From: Mycolicibacterium litorale
GTDB taxonomy: Bacteria; Actinomycetota; Actinomycetes; Mycobacteriales; Mycobacteriaceae
Direction: 5' to 3'
DNA length: 64,000 nt
Assembly (NCBI RefSeq): GCF_010731695.1
Contig: NZ_AP022586.1
Span: 1,178,001-1,242,000, forward strand
Shown here: piece after piece, positions 29,626 through 42,046 of the stretch
Layout of the letters: each line of letters begins with the position of its first letter
Numbering within the stretch: position 1 is the first letter of the stretch
The notes under the pieces: generated by a model
Told to the model about the DNA's origin: nothing
Databases searched by the model: none
The model's input: only the letters and a program-made list of their open reading frames with translations
Program-made: the position numbers and the translations under genes

Positions 29626-31137
29626 ATGCAGCGGATCATCGGAACCGAGGTCGAATACGGTATCTCCTCACCGTCCGATCCGACCGCCAACCCGATCCTG
29701 ACGTCCACCCAGGCCGTGCTGGCCTACGCGGCGGCGGCCGGTATCCAGCGGGCCAAGCGCACCCGGTGGGACTACGAGGTGGAATCGCCGTTGCGCGACG
29801 CCCGCGGATTCGACCTGAGCCGCGCCTCGGGTCCGCCGCCGGTGGTCGACGCCGACGAGGTCGGCGCGGCCAACATGATCCTCACCAACGGCGCGCGGCT
29901 CTACGTCGACCACGCCCACCCCGAGTACTCCGCACCCGAGTGCACCGACCCGCTCGACGCGGTGATCTGGGACAAGGCGGGGGAGCGCGTGATGGAGGCC
30001 GCGGCGCGCCACGTCGCGAGCGTGCCCGGCGCGGCGAAGCTGCAGCTGTACAAGAACAACGTCGACGGCAAGGGCGCCTCGTACGGGTCGCACGAGAACT
30101 ATCTGATGAGCCGGCAGACCCCGTTCTCCGCGGTGATCGCCGGGCTCACCCCGTTCCTGGTGTCGCGCCAGGTCGTCACCGGCTCGGGCCGCGTCGGCAT
30201 CGGCCCCTCGGGTGACGAACCCGGTTTCCAGCTGTCCCAGCGCGCCGACTACATCGAGGTCGAGGTCGGGCTGGAGACCACGCTCAAACGCGGCATCATC
30301 AACACCCGCGACGAACCGCACGCCGACGCCGACAAGTACCGGCGCCTGCACGTCATCATCGGCGACGCCAACCTGGCCGAGACGTCCACCTACCTCAAGC
30401 TGGGCGCCACCTCACTGGTCCTCGACCTCATCGAGGAGGGTCCGGCGCACGGGTTCGACCTGTCGGATCTGGCGCTGGCCCGGCCGGTGCACGCGGTGCA
30501 CGTCATCAGCCGGGACCCGTCACTGCGCGCGACGGTCGCGCTCGCCGACGGCCGGGAACTCACCGCACTGGCGCTGCAGCGCATCTACCTCGACCGGGTG
30601 GCCAAGCTGGTCGATTCGCGCGACCCCGATCCGCGGGCCTCGCACGTCGTGGAGACCTGGGCCAATGTGCTGGACCTGCTCGAGCGCGACCCGATGGAGT
30701 GCGCCGAGATCCTCGACTGGCCGGCCAAGCTGCGGCTGCTCGAGGGGTTCCGCAACCGGGAGAATCTCGCCTGGTCGGCACCGCGGCTGCACCTGGTCGA
30801 CCTGCAGTACTCCGACGTCCGGCTGGACAAGGGGCTGTACAACCGGCTGGTCGCCCGCGGATCGATGCAGCGGCTGGTCACCGAACAGCAGGTGCTCGAC
30901 GCCGTCGACAGCCCACCGACCGACACCCGCGCCTACTTCCGGGGCGAGTGCCTGCGCCGGTTCGGCGCCGACATCGCCGCGGCCAGTTGGGACTCGGTGA
31001 TCTTCGACCTCGGCGGTGACTCGCTGGTGCGGATCCCGACGCTCGAACCCCTGCGCGGCAGCAAGGCGCACGTCGGGGCGCTGCTGGACTCGGTGGACAG
31101 CGCCGTTGCGCTCGTCGAGCAGCTCACCGCCACCTAG
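29626..31137 (+). CDS. dop: Deamidase/depupylase of Pup
   Basis: 503 residues. Converts the C-terminal Gln of Pup to Glu and also removes Pup from substrates. Glutamine-synthetase-like fold: GTEVEYG at residues 6-12 gives the Mg/ATP glutamates, and Asp95 in [12 protein letters not shown] is the catalytic Asp known from this family. [22 protein letters not shown] and [41 protein letters not shown] follow. The length matches Dop, and the deamidase-specific Dop loop region is present as an insertion near residues 40-80. It needs Pup ending in Gln, which the adjacent pup gene does encode. Confidence 0.95.
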   Translation: MQRIIGTEVEYGISSPSDPTANPILTSTQAVLAYAAAAGIQRAKRTRWDYEVESPLRDARGFDLSRASGPPPVVDADEVGAANMILTNGARLYVDHAHPEYSAPECTDPLDAVIWDKAGERVMEAAARHVASVPGAAKLQLYKNNVDGKGASYGSHENYLMSRQTPFSAVIAGLTPFLVSRQVVTGSGRVGIGPSGDEPGFQLSQRADYIEVEVGLETTLKRGIINTRDEPHADADKYRRLHVIIGDANLAETSTYLKLGATSLVLDLIEEGPAHGFDLSDLALARPVHAVHVISRDPSLRATVALADGRELTALALQRIYLDRVAKLVDSRDPDPRASHVVETWANVLDLLERDPMECAEILDWPAKLRLLEGFRNRENLAWSAPRLHLVDLQYSDVRLDKGLYNRLVARGSMQRLVTEQQVLDAVDSPPTDTRAYFRGECLRRFGADIAAASWDSVIFDLGGDSLVRIPTLEPLRGSKAHVGALLDSVDSAVALVEQLTAT

Positions 31138-31243
31138 CCGCAACCGAGGCCCGGCTATCCCCGGCAATCCGGGCGTCGACCGGTAGTGTGGAGGAACCGG
31201 TGGGTGGCTGTGAGCCCGCCGATGACAAGTGCAGGAGGCGGCG

Positions 31244-31438
31244 ATGGCGCAGGAGCAGACCAAGCGTGGCGGTGGCGGCGGCGAGGACGACGACCTCTCC
31301 GGCGGCACGGGCGCCGGGCAGGAGCGTCGCGAGAAGCTCGCCGAGGAGACCGACGACCTGCTCGACGAGATTGACGACGTGCTCGAGGAGAACGCCGAGG
31401 ACTTCGTGCGCGCTTACGTCCAAAAGGGCGGACAGTGA
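31244..31438 (+). CDS. pup: Prokaryotic ubiquitin-like protein Pup
   Basis: 64 residues, the same length as in M. tuberculosis. Intrinsically disordered and acidic: a Gly/Arg-rich start ([11 protein letters not shown]), then [35 protein letters not shown], the Mpa-binding helix and tail. It ends in GGQ, so it must be deamidated by Dop to GGE before ligation to lysines by PafA. An AGGAGG site precedes ATG 31244. The stop overlaps the prcB GTG (GTGA). No pafA is present in the window. Confidence 0.97.
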   Translation: MAQEQTKRGGGGGEDDDLSGGTGAGQERREKLAEETDDLLDEIDDVLEENAEDFVRAYVQKGGQ

Positions 31439-32349
31439 CCTGGCCGCACTTTCAGCAGCTGGCCTTTCCTGATCTCACCCGCGATCCGTCCCGCCCTACG
31501 ACCCGAGGGGTCCCTTCGGTTTCCATGGATTTGTCGTCCTTCTCCGACATGCTGCGCCGGCAGGCGCCCCACCTGTTGCCGTTCGGCGGCGACGCGCCCA
31601 TGACGCCCACCGACGCGGTGCCGCACGGCACCACGATCGTGGCGCTGAAGTTCCCCGGCGGGGTGGTGATGGCCGGTGACCGGCGCGCGACCCAGGGCAA
31701 CATGATCGCCAGCCGCGACGTGCAGAAGGTGTACATCACCGACGATTACACGGCCACCGGGATCGCGGGCACCGCCGCGATCGCGGTGGAGTTCGCCCGC
31801 CTGTACGCCGTCGAGCTCGAGCACTACGAGAAGCTCGAAGGCGTCCCGCTGACGTTCGCCGGCAAGGTCAACCGCCTGGCCACCATGGTGCGCGGCAATC
31901 TCGGTGCGGCACTGCAGGGTTTCGTCGCGCTGCCGCTGCTGGCGGGATTCGATCTGGACGACCCCGATCCCCAGGCCGCGGGCCGCATCGTGTCGTTCGA
32001 CGCCGCGGGTGGACACAACCTGGAAGAAGAGGGTTTCCAGTCGGTGGGCTCCGGCTCGATCTTCGCCAAGTCCTCGATGAAGAAGCTCTACCACCAGGTC
32101 GCCGACGCGGATTCGGCGCTGCGCGTGGCCATCGAGGCGCTCTACGACGCCGCCGACGACGACTCCGCCACCGGCGGACCGGATCTGGTGCGCGGCATCT
32201 TCCCGACCGCCGTGCTCATCACCGCCGACGGCGCCGAGGAGGTCAGCCAGGAGCGGATCGCCGGGCTGGCCCGCGAAGTCATCCAGAACCGTTCCCGCGC
32301 CGACACTTTCGGCCCTGACGCGCATGCGCCGCGAGGTACAGATTCGTGA
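31435..32349 (+). CDS. prcB: 20S proteasome beta subunit
   Basis: 304 residues. Catalytic subunit of the four-ring 20S core. The propeptide of about 65 residues ends in PHG, and processing exposes Thr66 ([21 protein letters not shown]) as the N-terminal nucleophile; the Asp and Lys of the active site follow in AGDRRAT and [17 protein letters not shown] and [17 protein letters not shown] patterns complete the Ntn-hydrolase fold. The GTG overlaps the pup stop and the TGA overlaps the prcA GTG, so the three genes are translationally coupled. The propeptide is a few residues longer than in M. tuberculosis (Thr58). Confidence 0.95.
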   Translation: MTWPHFQQLAFPDLTRDPSRPTTRGVPSVSMDLSSFSDMLRRQAPHLLPFGGDAPMTPTDAVPHGTTIVALKFPGGVVMAGDRRATQGNMIASRDVQKVYITDDYTATGIAGTAAIAVEFARLYAVELEHYEKLEGVPLTFAGKVNRLATMVRGNLGAALQGFVALPLLAGFDLDDPDPQAAGRIVSFDAAGGHNLEEEGFQSVGSGSIFAKSSMKKLYHQVADADSALRVAIEALYDAADDDSATGGPDLVRGIFPTAVLITADGAEEVSQERIAGLAREVIQNRSRADTFGPDAHAPRGTDS

Positions 32350-33092
32350 GCTTCCCGTATTTCATCTCGCCCGAGCAGGCGATGCGCGAGCGTTCGGAGC
32401 TCGCACGCAAAGGCATCAGCCGTGGCCGCAGCGTCGTGGCGCTGGCGTATGCCGACGGGGTGCTGTTCGTCGCGGAGAACCCGTCGCGCTCACTGCAGAA
32501 GGTCAGCGAACTCTACGACCGGGTCGGCTTCGCGGCTGTCGGTCGGTTCAACGAGTTCAACAACCTGCGCAGCGGCGGCATCCGGTTCGCCGACACCCAG
32601 GGCTACGCCTATTCGCGCCGGGACGTGACCGGCCGTCAGCTGGCCAACGTGTACGCGCAGACCCTCGGCACGATTTTCACCGAACAGGCCAAGCCCTACG
32701 AGGTGGAGTTGTGCGTGGCCGAGGTCGCCCACTTCGGCGAGTCGAAACCCCCGGAGCTGTACCGCATCACCTATGACGGGTCGATCGCCGACGAACCGCA
32801 CTTCGTCGTGATGGGCGGGACCACCGAGCCGATCATCGCCAAACTCAACGACTCCTACACCGAGAACGCCGAATTGGCCGACGCGATGCGCATCGCGGTC
32901 GCGGCGCTCGAATCCGGCGGCAACGGCGCCGAACCGCGCACGCTGGGACCGTCGACGTTGGAGGTGGCGATCCTCGACGCGAACCGGCCCCGCCGGGCGT
33001 TCCGCCGGATCACCGGGACCGCGCTGGAAGCGCTTCTGCCGCAGCGGGATTCGGAGTCAGCCGCGGAGTCGACGGAGACACCCGCCGACTAG
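32346..33092 (+). CDS. prcA: 20S proteasome alpha subunit
   Basis: 248 residues. The outer-ring subunit that gates the core and docks the Mpa tail. The start [49 protein letters not shown] has the gating N-terminus and the family core. The rest ([53 protein letters not shown]) matches the mycobacterial alpha subunit. It lacks an N-terminal Thr, so it is non-catalytic. The GTG overlaps the prcB stop. The C-terminal tail is polar. The next gene lies on the opposite strand only 8 bp away. Confidence 0.95.
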   Translation: MSFPYFISPEQAMRERSELARKGISRGRSVVALAYADGVLFVAENPSRSLQKVSELYDRVGFAAVGRFNEFNNLRSGGIRFADTQGYAYSRRDVTGRQLANVYAQTLGTIFTEQAKPYEVELCVAEVAHFGESKPPELYRITYDGSIADEPHFVVMGGTTEPIIAKLNDSYTENAELADAMRIAVAALESGGNGAEPRTLGPSTLEVAILDANRPRRAFRRITGTALEALLPQRDSESAAESTETPAD

Positions 33093-33100
33093 CGGGCGTC

Positions 33101-33958
33101 TCAGCGCTGCCAGGCGGAGTAGAGGATCGCGGTGAGCGCCGCGATCCGCGCGGACCGCACCACGCCCACCAGTGGGCGCAACGCATCGCTGGCGATCTGC
33201 ACCTCCGACGAACTCTGCAGACCGATCGGCATGAGCCCGGAGCTCACCGTGATGATCGCGTCGACGTGGGCGGCGTTCTCGAGGACCCGCGCCGCCCGGC
33301 TGGGCGCATGGTCGGGCAGCCGATGGCCGCGCCCGGATTCCAGCACCTGTTCGACCAGGCCGCGCGGATCGTCGACGTCGGCGCCGGCCATCCCGGCGCG
33401 CAGCGCACCGAGGGCTTCGGCCGCCGCGCGCACCGCCGACCGCAGCTCGTATTCGGCCTCACCGAGGTCGATGTGCGGCGACGGCGGCGTCGTGGGGGCC
33501 GAGTAGACCGTCCACGACAGTGCCGACACCTCGGGGTCGAACTCGGGATCGTCGCTGCCGTCGTCGAACTCGAAATCGGGCACCAGGCCCACCGCGGTGG
33601 ACGGGATGTGCGGATCGGTGACGATGAGGGCTTCGCCGACGGCGATCGCGTCGCGCTGGAACTGGGTGCCCGCGGGCAACCCGCGCACGTCGCCGGGCAC
33701 CGGAAGCGCGACCGACACCGACGGACCCGACGGTGCCGGACCGGCCGCGGTGCGCAGCGTCTGCAGCAGCGACACCGCACCGGTGCCGTTGAGGTCGGGC
33801 CACGGCAGGCCGGTCCGGCCGGCGGCCGCCGAATCGTAAGCGGTCACGGAATGCTTTGGCGCCCAAGCAGAGAGCGAATCGAGCACGTCATCGGGCGCGG
33901 CGGTTCCCGCGAGCCAGGAATTGGCCCACACCGCCAGCGTTGCACTGGGACACCACAT
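33101..33958 (-). CDS. Conserved mycobacterial hypothetical (Rv1486c-like)
   Basis: 285 residues from ATG 33958 ([29 protein letters not shown]). The middle contains [30 protein letters not shown] and an acidic region [22 protein letters not shown]; the C-terminal half is helical and Ala-rich. There is no signal peptide or catalytic motif. Its place next to the nfeD/SPFH pair matches Rv1486c. The open frame extends 15 codons upstream, but MWC... looks like the natural start. Function unknown. Confidence 0.75.
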   Translation of the reverse strand: MWCPSATLAVWANSWLAGTAAPDDVLDSLSAWAPKHSVTAYDSAAAGRTGLPWPDLNGTGAVSLLQTLRTAAGPAPSGPSVSVALPVPGDVRGLPAGTQFQRDAIAVGEALIVTDPHIPSTAVGLVPDFEFDDGSDDPEFDPEVSALSWTVYSAPTTPPSPHIDLGEAEYELRSAVRAAAEALGALRAGMAGADVDDPRGLVEQVLESGRGHRLPDHAPSRAARVLENAAHVDAIITVSSGLMPIGLQSSSEVQIASDALRPLVGVVRSARIAALTAILYSAWQR

Positions 33959-34005
33959 GATGCCCGCAGTGTAGTTGTTCACCGCTGCGCAAGCCCGATA
34001 CACGT

Positions 34006-34011
34006 TAGGCT
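34006..34011 (+). promoter_or_regulatory. Leaderless -10 element for the NfeD gene
   Basis: TAGGCT lies 6 nt before the ATG at 34018, the same hexamer and spacing as at the PAC2 and RecB-like genes. Confidence 0.5.
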
Positions 34012-34017
34012 GGCCAC

Positions 34018-34452
34018 ATGCCCGTTTGGCTGATCTGGCTGATCCTCGCGATTGTGCTGGCCGGGGCAGAGGCGCTGACCGGCGACATGTTCCTGCTGAT
34101 GCTGTCCGGCGGAGCGCTGGCCGCCACCGGGACCTCGTGGCTGCTGGACTGGCCGATCTGGGCCGACGGGGTGGTGTTCCTGCTGGTGTCGGTGCTGCTG
34201 TTGGCGGTGGTCCGGCCCGTACTGCGCAAACGGTTCTACTCCGGCCCCGGACTGCCCGAACCGGCGAAGGCGCTGGAGGGCAAGACCGCGCTGGTACTCG
34301 ACCGTGTCGCGCAGCACGCAGGCCAGGTCAAGCTCGAGGGCGAGGTCTGGACGGCGCGCCCGCTGGACGACCACGATGTGTACGAACCGGGCGACCAGGT
34401 GACCGTCATGCGGATCGACGGCGCCACCGCGGTCGTCTGGAAGAACCCCTGA
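34018..34452 (+). CDS. NfeD-family membrane protein
   Basis: 144 residues. Three or four N-terminal hydrophobic segments (about residues 3-18, 22-40, 47-66) are followed by an OB-like soluble domain: [55 protein letters not shown], the NfeD C-terminal pattern. This short form lacks the protease domain. It precedes an SPFH protein by 18 bp; NfeD-SPFH pairs work together in membrane microdomains or membrane protein quality control in other bacteria. Corresponds to Rv1487. Confidence 0.9.
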   Translation: MPVWLIWLILAIVLAGAEALTGDMFLLMLSGGALAATGTSWLLDWPIWADGVVFLLVSVLLLAVVRPVLRKRFYSGPGLPEPAKALEGKTALVLDRVAQHAGQVKLEGEVWTARPLDDHDVYEPGDQVTVMRIDGATAVVWKNP

Positions 34453-34470
34453 GCCGAAGGGAAGTCCGCC

Positions 34471-35649
34471 ATGGATGGAGCCGTCGCCGGCCTGGTCCTG
34501 CTTGTGGTCCTGGTCGTGTTCGCCGTGATCGTCGTGGCCAAATCGGTCGCGCTGATCCCGCAGGCCGAGGCCGCCGTGATCGAACGACTCGGCCGCTACA
34601 GCCGCACCGTCAGCGGGCAGCTGACCCTGCTGATCCCGTTCATCGACAAGATCCGCGCCCGGGTCGACCTGCGCGAGCGGGTGGTGTCGTTCCCGCCGCA
34701 GCCGGTGATCACCGAGGACAACCTCACCGTCGCGATCGACACCGTCGTCTACTTCCAGGTGACGAACCCGCAGGCCGCGGTCTACCAGATCAGCAACTAC
34801 ATCGTCGGCGTCGAACAGCTCACCACCACCACACTGCGCAACCTGGTGGGCGGGATGACGCTGGAGCAGACGCTGACCTCACGCGATCAGATCAACACCG
34901 CACTGCGCGGCGTGCTGGACGAGGCCACCAACCGGTGGGGCCTGCGGGTGGCGCGCGTCGAACTGCGCGCGATCGACCCGCCGCCGTCCATCCAGGACTC
35001 GATGGAAAAGCAGATGCGCGCCGACCGCGAGAAGCGCGCGATGATCCTGACCGCCGAGGGCAGCCGGGAGGCGGCGATCAAACAGGCCGAGGGCCAGAAG
35101 CAGGCGCAGATCCTCTCGGCCGAGGGCGCCAAGCAGGCCGCGATCCTCGCCGCGGAGGCCGAACGGCAGTCCCGCATGCTGCGGGCACAGGGTGAACGTG
35201 CCGCCGCCTACCTGCAGGCCCAAGGACAGGCGAAGGCGATCGAGAAGACCTTCGCGGCGATCAAGGCGGCCCGTCCCACCCCCGAACTGCTGGCCTACCA
35301 GTACCTGCAGACGCTGCCGCAGATGGCCCAGGGCGAGGCCAACAAGGTCTGGGTCGTACCCAGCGATTTCGCCGGTGCGCTGGGCGGGTTCACCAAGCTG
35401 CTGGGTGCGCCCGGTGAGGACGGCGTCATCCGCTACACCCCCTCGCCCGACGAGGGACGGCCGCCGGCCGAGGACGACTCCGAGGAAGTGGCCGACTGGT
35501 TCTCCACCGAGACCGACCCGGAGATCAGGCGGGCGGTCGCCGCGGCCGAGGCGGAGGCCCGGACCCCGGTCCAGGGTCCCGGCCTGCTGTCGACCCCCGA
35601 GCCGCCCGGTGAGCTGAGCGCACCCCGGCACGGAAACCCGGACCTGTGA
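34471..35649 (+). CDS. SPFH/band-7 membrane protein (QmcA/stomatin-like)
   Basis: 392 residues. One N-terminal membrane helix (about residues 5-27), then the SPFH domain (IPQAEAAVIERLGRYSRTVSGQLTLLIPFID ... DTVVYFQVTNPQAAVYQISNYIVGVEQLTTTTLRNLVGGMTLEQTLTSRDQIN). A long Ala/Glu/Gln-rich helix at about residues 175-255 (coiled coil for oligomer rings) precedes a Pro-rich C-terminal tail. Corresponds to Rv1488. Paired with the NfeD gene; the stop overlaps the next gene's GTG (GTGA). Confidence 0.92.
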   Translation: MDGAVAGLVLLVVLVVFAVIVVAKSVALIPQAEAAVIERLGRYSRTVSGQLTLLIPFIDKIRARVDLRERVVSFPPQPVITEDNLTVAIDTVVYFQVTNPQAAVYQISNYIVGVEQLTTTTLRNLVGGMTLEQTLTSRDQINTALRGVLDEATNRWGLRVARVELRAIDPPPSIQDSMEKQMRADREKRAMILTAEGSREAAIKQAEGQKQAQILSAEGAKQAAILAAEAERQSRMLRAQGERAAAYLQAQGQAKAIEKTFAAIKAARPTPELLAYQYLQTLPQMAQGEANKVWVVPSDFAGALGGFTKLLGAPGEDGVIRYTPSPDEGRPPAEDDSEEVADWFSTETDPEIRRAVAAAEAEARTPVQGPGLLSTPEPPGELSAPRHGNPDL

Positions 35650-36008
35650 GCGCTCTGACCTCACCGCGGACCTACGCCGTGCTCGCCGCGATGCAGGCCG
35701 CCGACGCGGTGGCGTGCGTCAAACCGATCGCACCGATCAAGAAGGCGTTCGACGACGTCGGGCTCGCCGAGGAACTGCGGCCGCTCATCCCGGTCGTCAA
35801 GGCCGCCAGCGCCGTCGGGCTGCTGGGGGTGTTCCGGTGGCCCGCCCTGGCGCGACTGACGACCTTCATGCTGACGGTCTACTTCGTGCTCGCGGCCGGT
35901 TCCCACGTCAGGGCCAGGGACTGGAGCCCCGGGCTGGTCGCGTCGTCGTCGCTGCTCGCGCTGTTCGGCGCGATGACGGTGAAGGGTCCCGCGGTCAGGA
36001 CGCGGTGA
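35646..36008 (+). CDS. DoxX-like membrane protein
   Basis: 120 residues. Four hydrophobic segments are recognisable (around residues 8-24, 46-66, 68-86 and 95-113), in the arrangement of the DoxX family: AADAVACVKPIAPIKKAFDDVGLAEELRPLIPVVKAASAVGLLGVFRWPALARLTTFMLTVYFVLAAGSHVRARD. The GTG start overlaps the SPFH gene stop, so it is the third gene of that operon. Its last 14 bp overlap the convergent TVP38-like gene. Function unknown. Confidence 0.8.
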   Translation: MSALTSPRTYAVLAAMQAADAVACVKPIAPIKKAFDDVGLAEELRPLIPVVKAASAVGLLGVFRWPALARLTTFMLTVYFVLAAGSHVRARDWSPGLVASSSLLALFGAMTVKGPAVRTR

Positions 36009-36717
36009 CCGGCGCCGTCGCGCGCCGGTGCACCCGGTTCTCGTAGACCAGCACGATCACGCCGACGCTCGCCGTGGCAGCCGAGATCAGCACGAGCAGC
36101 GGGTTGACCTGGCCGGTGAGCGCGTCGCCCAGGATCACCACCGCCGCGGTGCCCGGCGCCAGCCCGATGACCGTGGCCAGCGTGTACGGGAGCAGCCGAA
36201 CCGCCGACGCGCCCGCGGCGTAGTTCAGGACGGCGAACGGCACGGCCGGGATCAACCGCAGCGCGATGACCGAGGGCCAGCCGCGGCGGCGCAACCGCAC
36301 GTCGATGCGGTCCACGGCGGGATGGCTGACCAGACTGCTCAGCTGCCAGCCGAGCGCGCGGATCAACAGCACCGACAGCAGTGCGCTGATCGTGCTGGCC
36401 GCCACCGCGATCGCGATGCCCAGCAGCGGGCCGAACAGCAGGCCGGCGGCGAGGGTGAACGCGGTGCGGGGGAACGGGAACGTCGTCACCACGATGTGGG
36501 TGGCCAGGAACACCAGCGGGAACCAGGCGCCGACCGAGGTGGCCCAGTCCCGCAGTTCCAGCGCATTCGGGATCGGCACCCACCACGCGAGTGCGACGAG
36601 AATCACAATCGCGGCGGCGATCGCGACCAGTCGCCGGCGGGGGACCTGCAGTGCCGCGGCGGCCACCGTGGCGCGCGCGATCCGCAGGGTCCTGACGACG
36701 GGTTTCACGTCTGCCAA
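35995..36717 (-). CDS. TVP38/TMEM64 (VTT/DedA-like) family membrane protein
   Basis: About 240 residues from a TTG at 36717; a GTG at 36774 would add 19 residues of unlikely sequence, and a GTG at 36708 is also possible. Membrane protein with a VTT domain: FPRTAFTLAAGLLFGPLLGIAIAVAASTISALLSVLLIRALGW and LRRRGWPSVIALRLIPAVPFAVLNYAAGASAVRLLPYTLATVIGLAPGTAAVVILGDAL carry the glycine/proline pattern and the conserved R-x-IP-x-P-F motif. Corresponds to Rv1491c. Divergent from mutA. Lipid scramblase-type functions are known for relatives; here the role is unproven. Confidence 0.82.
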   Translation of the reverse strand: MADVKPVVRTLRIARATVAAAALQVPRRRLVAIAAAIVILVALAWWVPIPNALELRDWATSVGAWFPLVFLATHIVVTTFPFPRTAFTLAAGLLFGPLLGIAIAVAASTISALLSVLLIRALGWQLSSLVSHPAVDRIDVRLRRRGWPSVIALRLIPAVPFAVLNYAAGASAVRLLPYTLATVIGLAPGTAAVVILGDALTGQVNPLLVLISAATASVGVIVLVYENRVHRRATAPVTAS

Positions 36718-36844
36718 GACTACGGGGCGCAGCCGTTGCTGGCCGCCCGGCACGTGGGCTGCCCGGCGGGTCACGCCGTGATCGCCATCATTTAGCCTGA
36801 TGGACGGATACGTCAGTCACACGCTGCGACAACAGGAGATGCCG

Positions 36845-38704
36845 GTGTCTGTGCAGGGGGCCAGTGCTGTCGAGTCCGGTCTGGAGCAGTGGCGCTCCGC
36901 AGTGGCCGGGGTGCTGGCGAAAAGCACCCGCTCCGGCGCCGGGGGAGACCCCGCCGAGTTGCCCGCCGAACCCGACCGGCTGCTCGATTCGCCGACCTAC
37001 GAGGGTTTCGCGATCCGTCCCCTCTACACCAGCCTCGACGCGTTGCCCGAACCTCCGCTGCCGGGGCAGTGGCCGTACGTGCGCGGCGGCGACGCCCTGC
37101 GCGACGTCAAATCCGGCTGGAAGGTCGCCGAGGCCTACCCGGCCGCGGGCAGCACCGCCGAGGAGGCCAACGGGGCGGTGCTGCTGGGCCTCACCGAAGG
37201 GGTCAGCGCGCTGGTGCTGCGCATCGGCGCCGACGGCGCGGCCGCGGCCGACATCGAACGGCTGCTGGACTCGGTGTTCCTGGACCTGGTTCCGGTCCAA
37301 CTCGACGCAGGGACCGATTTCGCGGCCGCAGCCGACGCGGTGCTCGCGCTGCTGAACGGCCTGGACGACGAACAGCGCCAACGGCTTTCGGTGGACCTGG
37401 GCGCCGACCCGCTCACCGCCCCGTTCAGCGACCGGTCGGCACCGGATCTCGCCGAGGTCGTGTCGACCGCGGCGAAGGTCACCGGCTACGGCGGCCACGT
37501 GCGCGCGGTCACCGTCGACGGGCCCGCGCTGCACAACCGCGGGGCGAGCGCCTCCTGGGAACTGGCGGGCGCCGTCGCCGCCGGAGTGTCTTACCTCCGG
37601 CTGCTCGAACAGGGCGGGCTGCCGATCGCCGATGCGGTCCGCCAGATCAGCTTCCGGCTCGCCGCGGACGACGACCAGTTCATGACCATCGCCAAGCTGC
37701 GCGCCGCCCGGCAGCTGTGGGCGCGGGTGTGTGAGGTCGTCGGCGCCGCGGACGCCGGCGCGGCCACCATTCACGCGGTGACCTCGCTGCCGATGATGGC
37801 CCGGCGCGACCCGTGGGTGAACATGCTGCGCACCACGCTCGCGGCGTTCTCGGCCGGTGTCGGCGGGGCGGACACCGTGCTGGTGCACCCGTTCGACGTG
37901 GCGATCCCCGACGGATTCCCCGGCACCTCACGCGGTTTCGCCCGCCGGATCGCTCGCAACACCCAGTTGCTGCTGCTCGAGGAGTCGCACATCGGCCGCG
38001 TGCTCGACCCGGCCGGCGGCTCCTGGTTCGTCGAGGACCTGACCGCCCAGCTGGCCGAACAGGCGTGGAAACACTTCCAGGACATCGAATCCCGCGGCGG
38101 GTTCGTCGCGGCCCACGACTACCTCGCCGAGCAGATCGCCGAGGTCGCCGCCCGGCGCGCCGACGACATCGCGCACCGCCGCACAGCGCTCACCGGTGTC
38201 AACGAGTACCCGAACCTCGACGAGCCGGCGCTGCCGCCCGGTGAGGCGTTCACCGCGGTCGCCCGCTACGCCGCCGGTTTCGAGGCGCTGCGCGACCGCT
38301 CCGATGCCTTCCTCGAACAGACCGGGGCCCGTCCGCAGGTGCTGCTGCTGCCGCTGGGACCGCTGGCCGAACACAACATCCGCGCGACGTTCGCGGCCAA
38401 CCTGCTGGCCTCCGGCGGGATCGAGGCCGTCAACCCGGGCACCGTGGCGGCCGGCGAGGTGGCGCAGGCGGTGACCGCCGCGGGCAGCCCGTCGGTGGCC
38501 GTGATCTGCGGTACCGACGCCCGCTACGCCACCGACGCCGCGGCCGTGGTGGCGGCCGCCCGCGAGTCGGGGGTCACCCGGGTGTACCTCGCCGGCCCGG
38601 AGAAGGCCGTCGCGGACGCGGATCCGAAACCCGACGACTACCTGACCGCGAAGATCGACGCGGTCGAGGCCCTGGCGAACCTCCTCACCCGATTGGGGGC
38701 CTGA
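36845..38704 (+). CDS. mutA: Methylmalonyl-CoA mutase small subunit
   Basis: 619 residues (M. tuberculosis 615). Non-catalytic partner of MutB. It keeps the TIM-barrel layout ([45 protein letters not shown]) but lacks the cobalamin DxHxxG motif, reading [11 protein letters not shown] in that region. The GTG start at 36845 has AGGAG 6 nt upstream and matches the MSVxx start I expect. An earlier ATG at 36839 touches the SD and the ATG at 36800 gives an unlikely N-terminus. mutB begins 1 bp after the stop. Confidence 0.93.
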   Translation: MSVQGASAVESGLEQWRSAVAGVLAKSTRSGAGGDPAELPAEPDRLLDSPTYEGFAIRPLYTSLDALPEPPLPGQWPYVRGGDALRDVKSGWKVAEAYPAAGSTAEEANGAVLLGLTEGVSALVLRIGADGAAAADIERLLDSVFLDLVPVQLDAGTDFAAAADAVLALLNGLDDEQRQRLSVDLGADPLTAPFSDRSAPDLAEVVSTAAKVTGYGGHVRAVTVDGPALHNRGASASWELAGAVAAGVSYLRLLEQGGLPIADAVRQISFRLAADDDQFMTIAKLRAARQLWARVCEVVGAADAGAATIHAVTSLPMMARRDPWVNMLRTTLAAFSAGVGGADTVLVHPFDVAIPDGFPGTSRGFARRIARNTQLLLLEESHIGRVLDPAGGSWFVEDLTAQLAEQAWKHFQDIESRGGFVAAHDYLAEQIAEVAARRADDIAHRRTALTGVNEYPNLDEPALPPGEAFTAVARYAAGFEALRDRSDAFLEQTGARPQVLLLPLGPLAEHNIRATFAANLLASGGIEAVNPGTVAAGEVAQAVTAAGSPSVAVICGTDARYATDAAAVVAAARESGVTRVYLAGPEKAVADADPKPDDYLTAKIDAVEALANLLTRLGA

Positions 38705-38705
38705 C

Positions 38706-40985
<2,280 letters not shown>

Positions 40986-40995
40986 CCTCATCCAC

Positions 40996-41970
40996 ATGAG
41001 CCAACCGGTCGGCGACCTCGCCGCGGCGCTGCGCAGCGGCGACCGCTCGGCGCTGGCGCGGGCGATCACGCTGGTCGAGTCCACCCGGGCCGACCACCGC
41101 GAGCGGGCGCAGGAGCTGCTGCTGGAATTGACGCCGCAGGCCGGCAGCGCCCTGCACGTCGGCATCACCGGGGTGCCGGGCGTCGGGAAGTCCACGACGA
41201 TCGAGGCGCTCGGGATGTACCTCATCGAGCAGGGCCACCGGGTGGCGGTGCTGGCGGTGGACCCGTCGTCGACCCGCACGGGCGGATCGATCCTCGGGGA
41301 CAAGACCCGGATGGCCAAGCTGGCCGTGCACCCTGACGCTTACATCCGCCCGTCACCCACGTCGGGAACTTTGGGCGGCGTCGCGAAGGCCACCCGCGAG
41401 ACCATCGTGCTGCTCGAAGCCGCCGGCTACGACGTGATCCTGGTCGAGACCGTCGGCGTCGGGCAGTCCGAGGTGACGGTGTCGAACATGGTGGACACGT
41501 TCGTGTTCCTGACGCTGGCTCGCACCGGTGATCAGCTGCAGGGCATCAAGAAGGGTGTGCTCGAGCTGGCCGACATCGTGGTGGTCAACAAGGCCGACGG
41601 CGAGCACGCCATCGAGGCCAAGAGCGCCGCCCGCGAACTGGCCGCGGCGTTGCGGCTCATCTACCCTCGCGAAACCCTCTGGCGCCCGCCGGTACTGACG
41701 ATGAGCGCGTTGGAGGGTAACGGTCTGCGGGAGCTCTGGGACACGGTGCTCAAACACCGCGAGGTGCTGCGGGGGGCCGGGGAATTCGAGGCCCGCAGGC
41801 GCGCACAGCAGGTCGAGTGGACGTGGTCGATGGTGCGCGACGCGGTGCTCGACCGCGTGTTGTCCCATCCCGAGGTCCGCCGGATTCGCGCCGAGGTGGA
41901 ACGTCAGGTCCGCGACGGTGAGCTGACGCCGGCGCTCGCCGCGCGCCGGATTCTCGACGCCGCCCACTGA
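40996..41970 (+). CDS. meaB: Methylmalonyl-CoA mutase-associated G-protein chaperone MeaB
   Basis: 324 residues. G3E-family GTPase that protects and reloads the mutase cofactor; older annotation called it ArgK, a transport ATPase. Walker A GVPGVGKST at residues 59-67. The Asp/Gly region in DPSSTRTGGSILGDKTRMAKL is the switch, VETVGVGQSEV holds the Walker B-type segment and VVNKADG is the guanine-specificity NKxD motif. The C-terminal helices serve dimerisation. Cotranscribed with mutAB; corresponds to Rv1496. Confidence 0.93.
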   Translation: MSQPVGDLAAALRSGDRSALARAITLVESTRADHRERAQELLLELTPQAGSALHVGITGVPGVGKSTTIEALGMYLIEQGHRVAVLAVDPSSTRTGGSILGDKTRMAKLAVHPDAYIRPSPTSGTLGGVAKATRETIVLLEAAGYDVILVETVGVGQSEVTVSNMVDTFVFLTLARTGDQLQGIKKGVLELADIVVVNKADGEHAIEAKSAARELAAALRLIYPRETLWRPPVLTMSALEGNGLRELWDTVLKHREVLRGAGEFEARRRAQQVEWTWSMVRDAVLDRVLSHPEVRRIRAEVERQVRDGELTPALAARRILDAAH

Positions 41971-42033
41971 TCGTTCGCTGACCAGGTAATTAACGAGTCA
42001 ATAACGCTCTGTCTCTGGGGCCTGTCGGCAGGT

Positions 42034-42039
42034 TAAATT
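42034..42039 (+). promoter_or_regulatory. Leaderless -10 element for lipL
   Basis: TAAATT lies 7 nt before the GTG at 42047 within a 76-bp gap after meaB, indicating that lipL has its own leaderless promoter. Confidence 0.5.
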
Positions 42040-42046
42040 CATAGCT

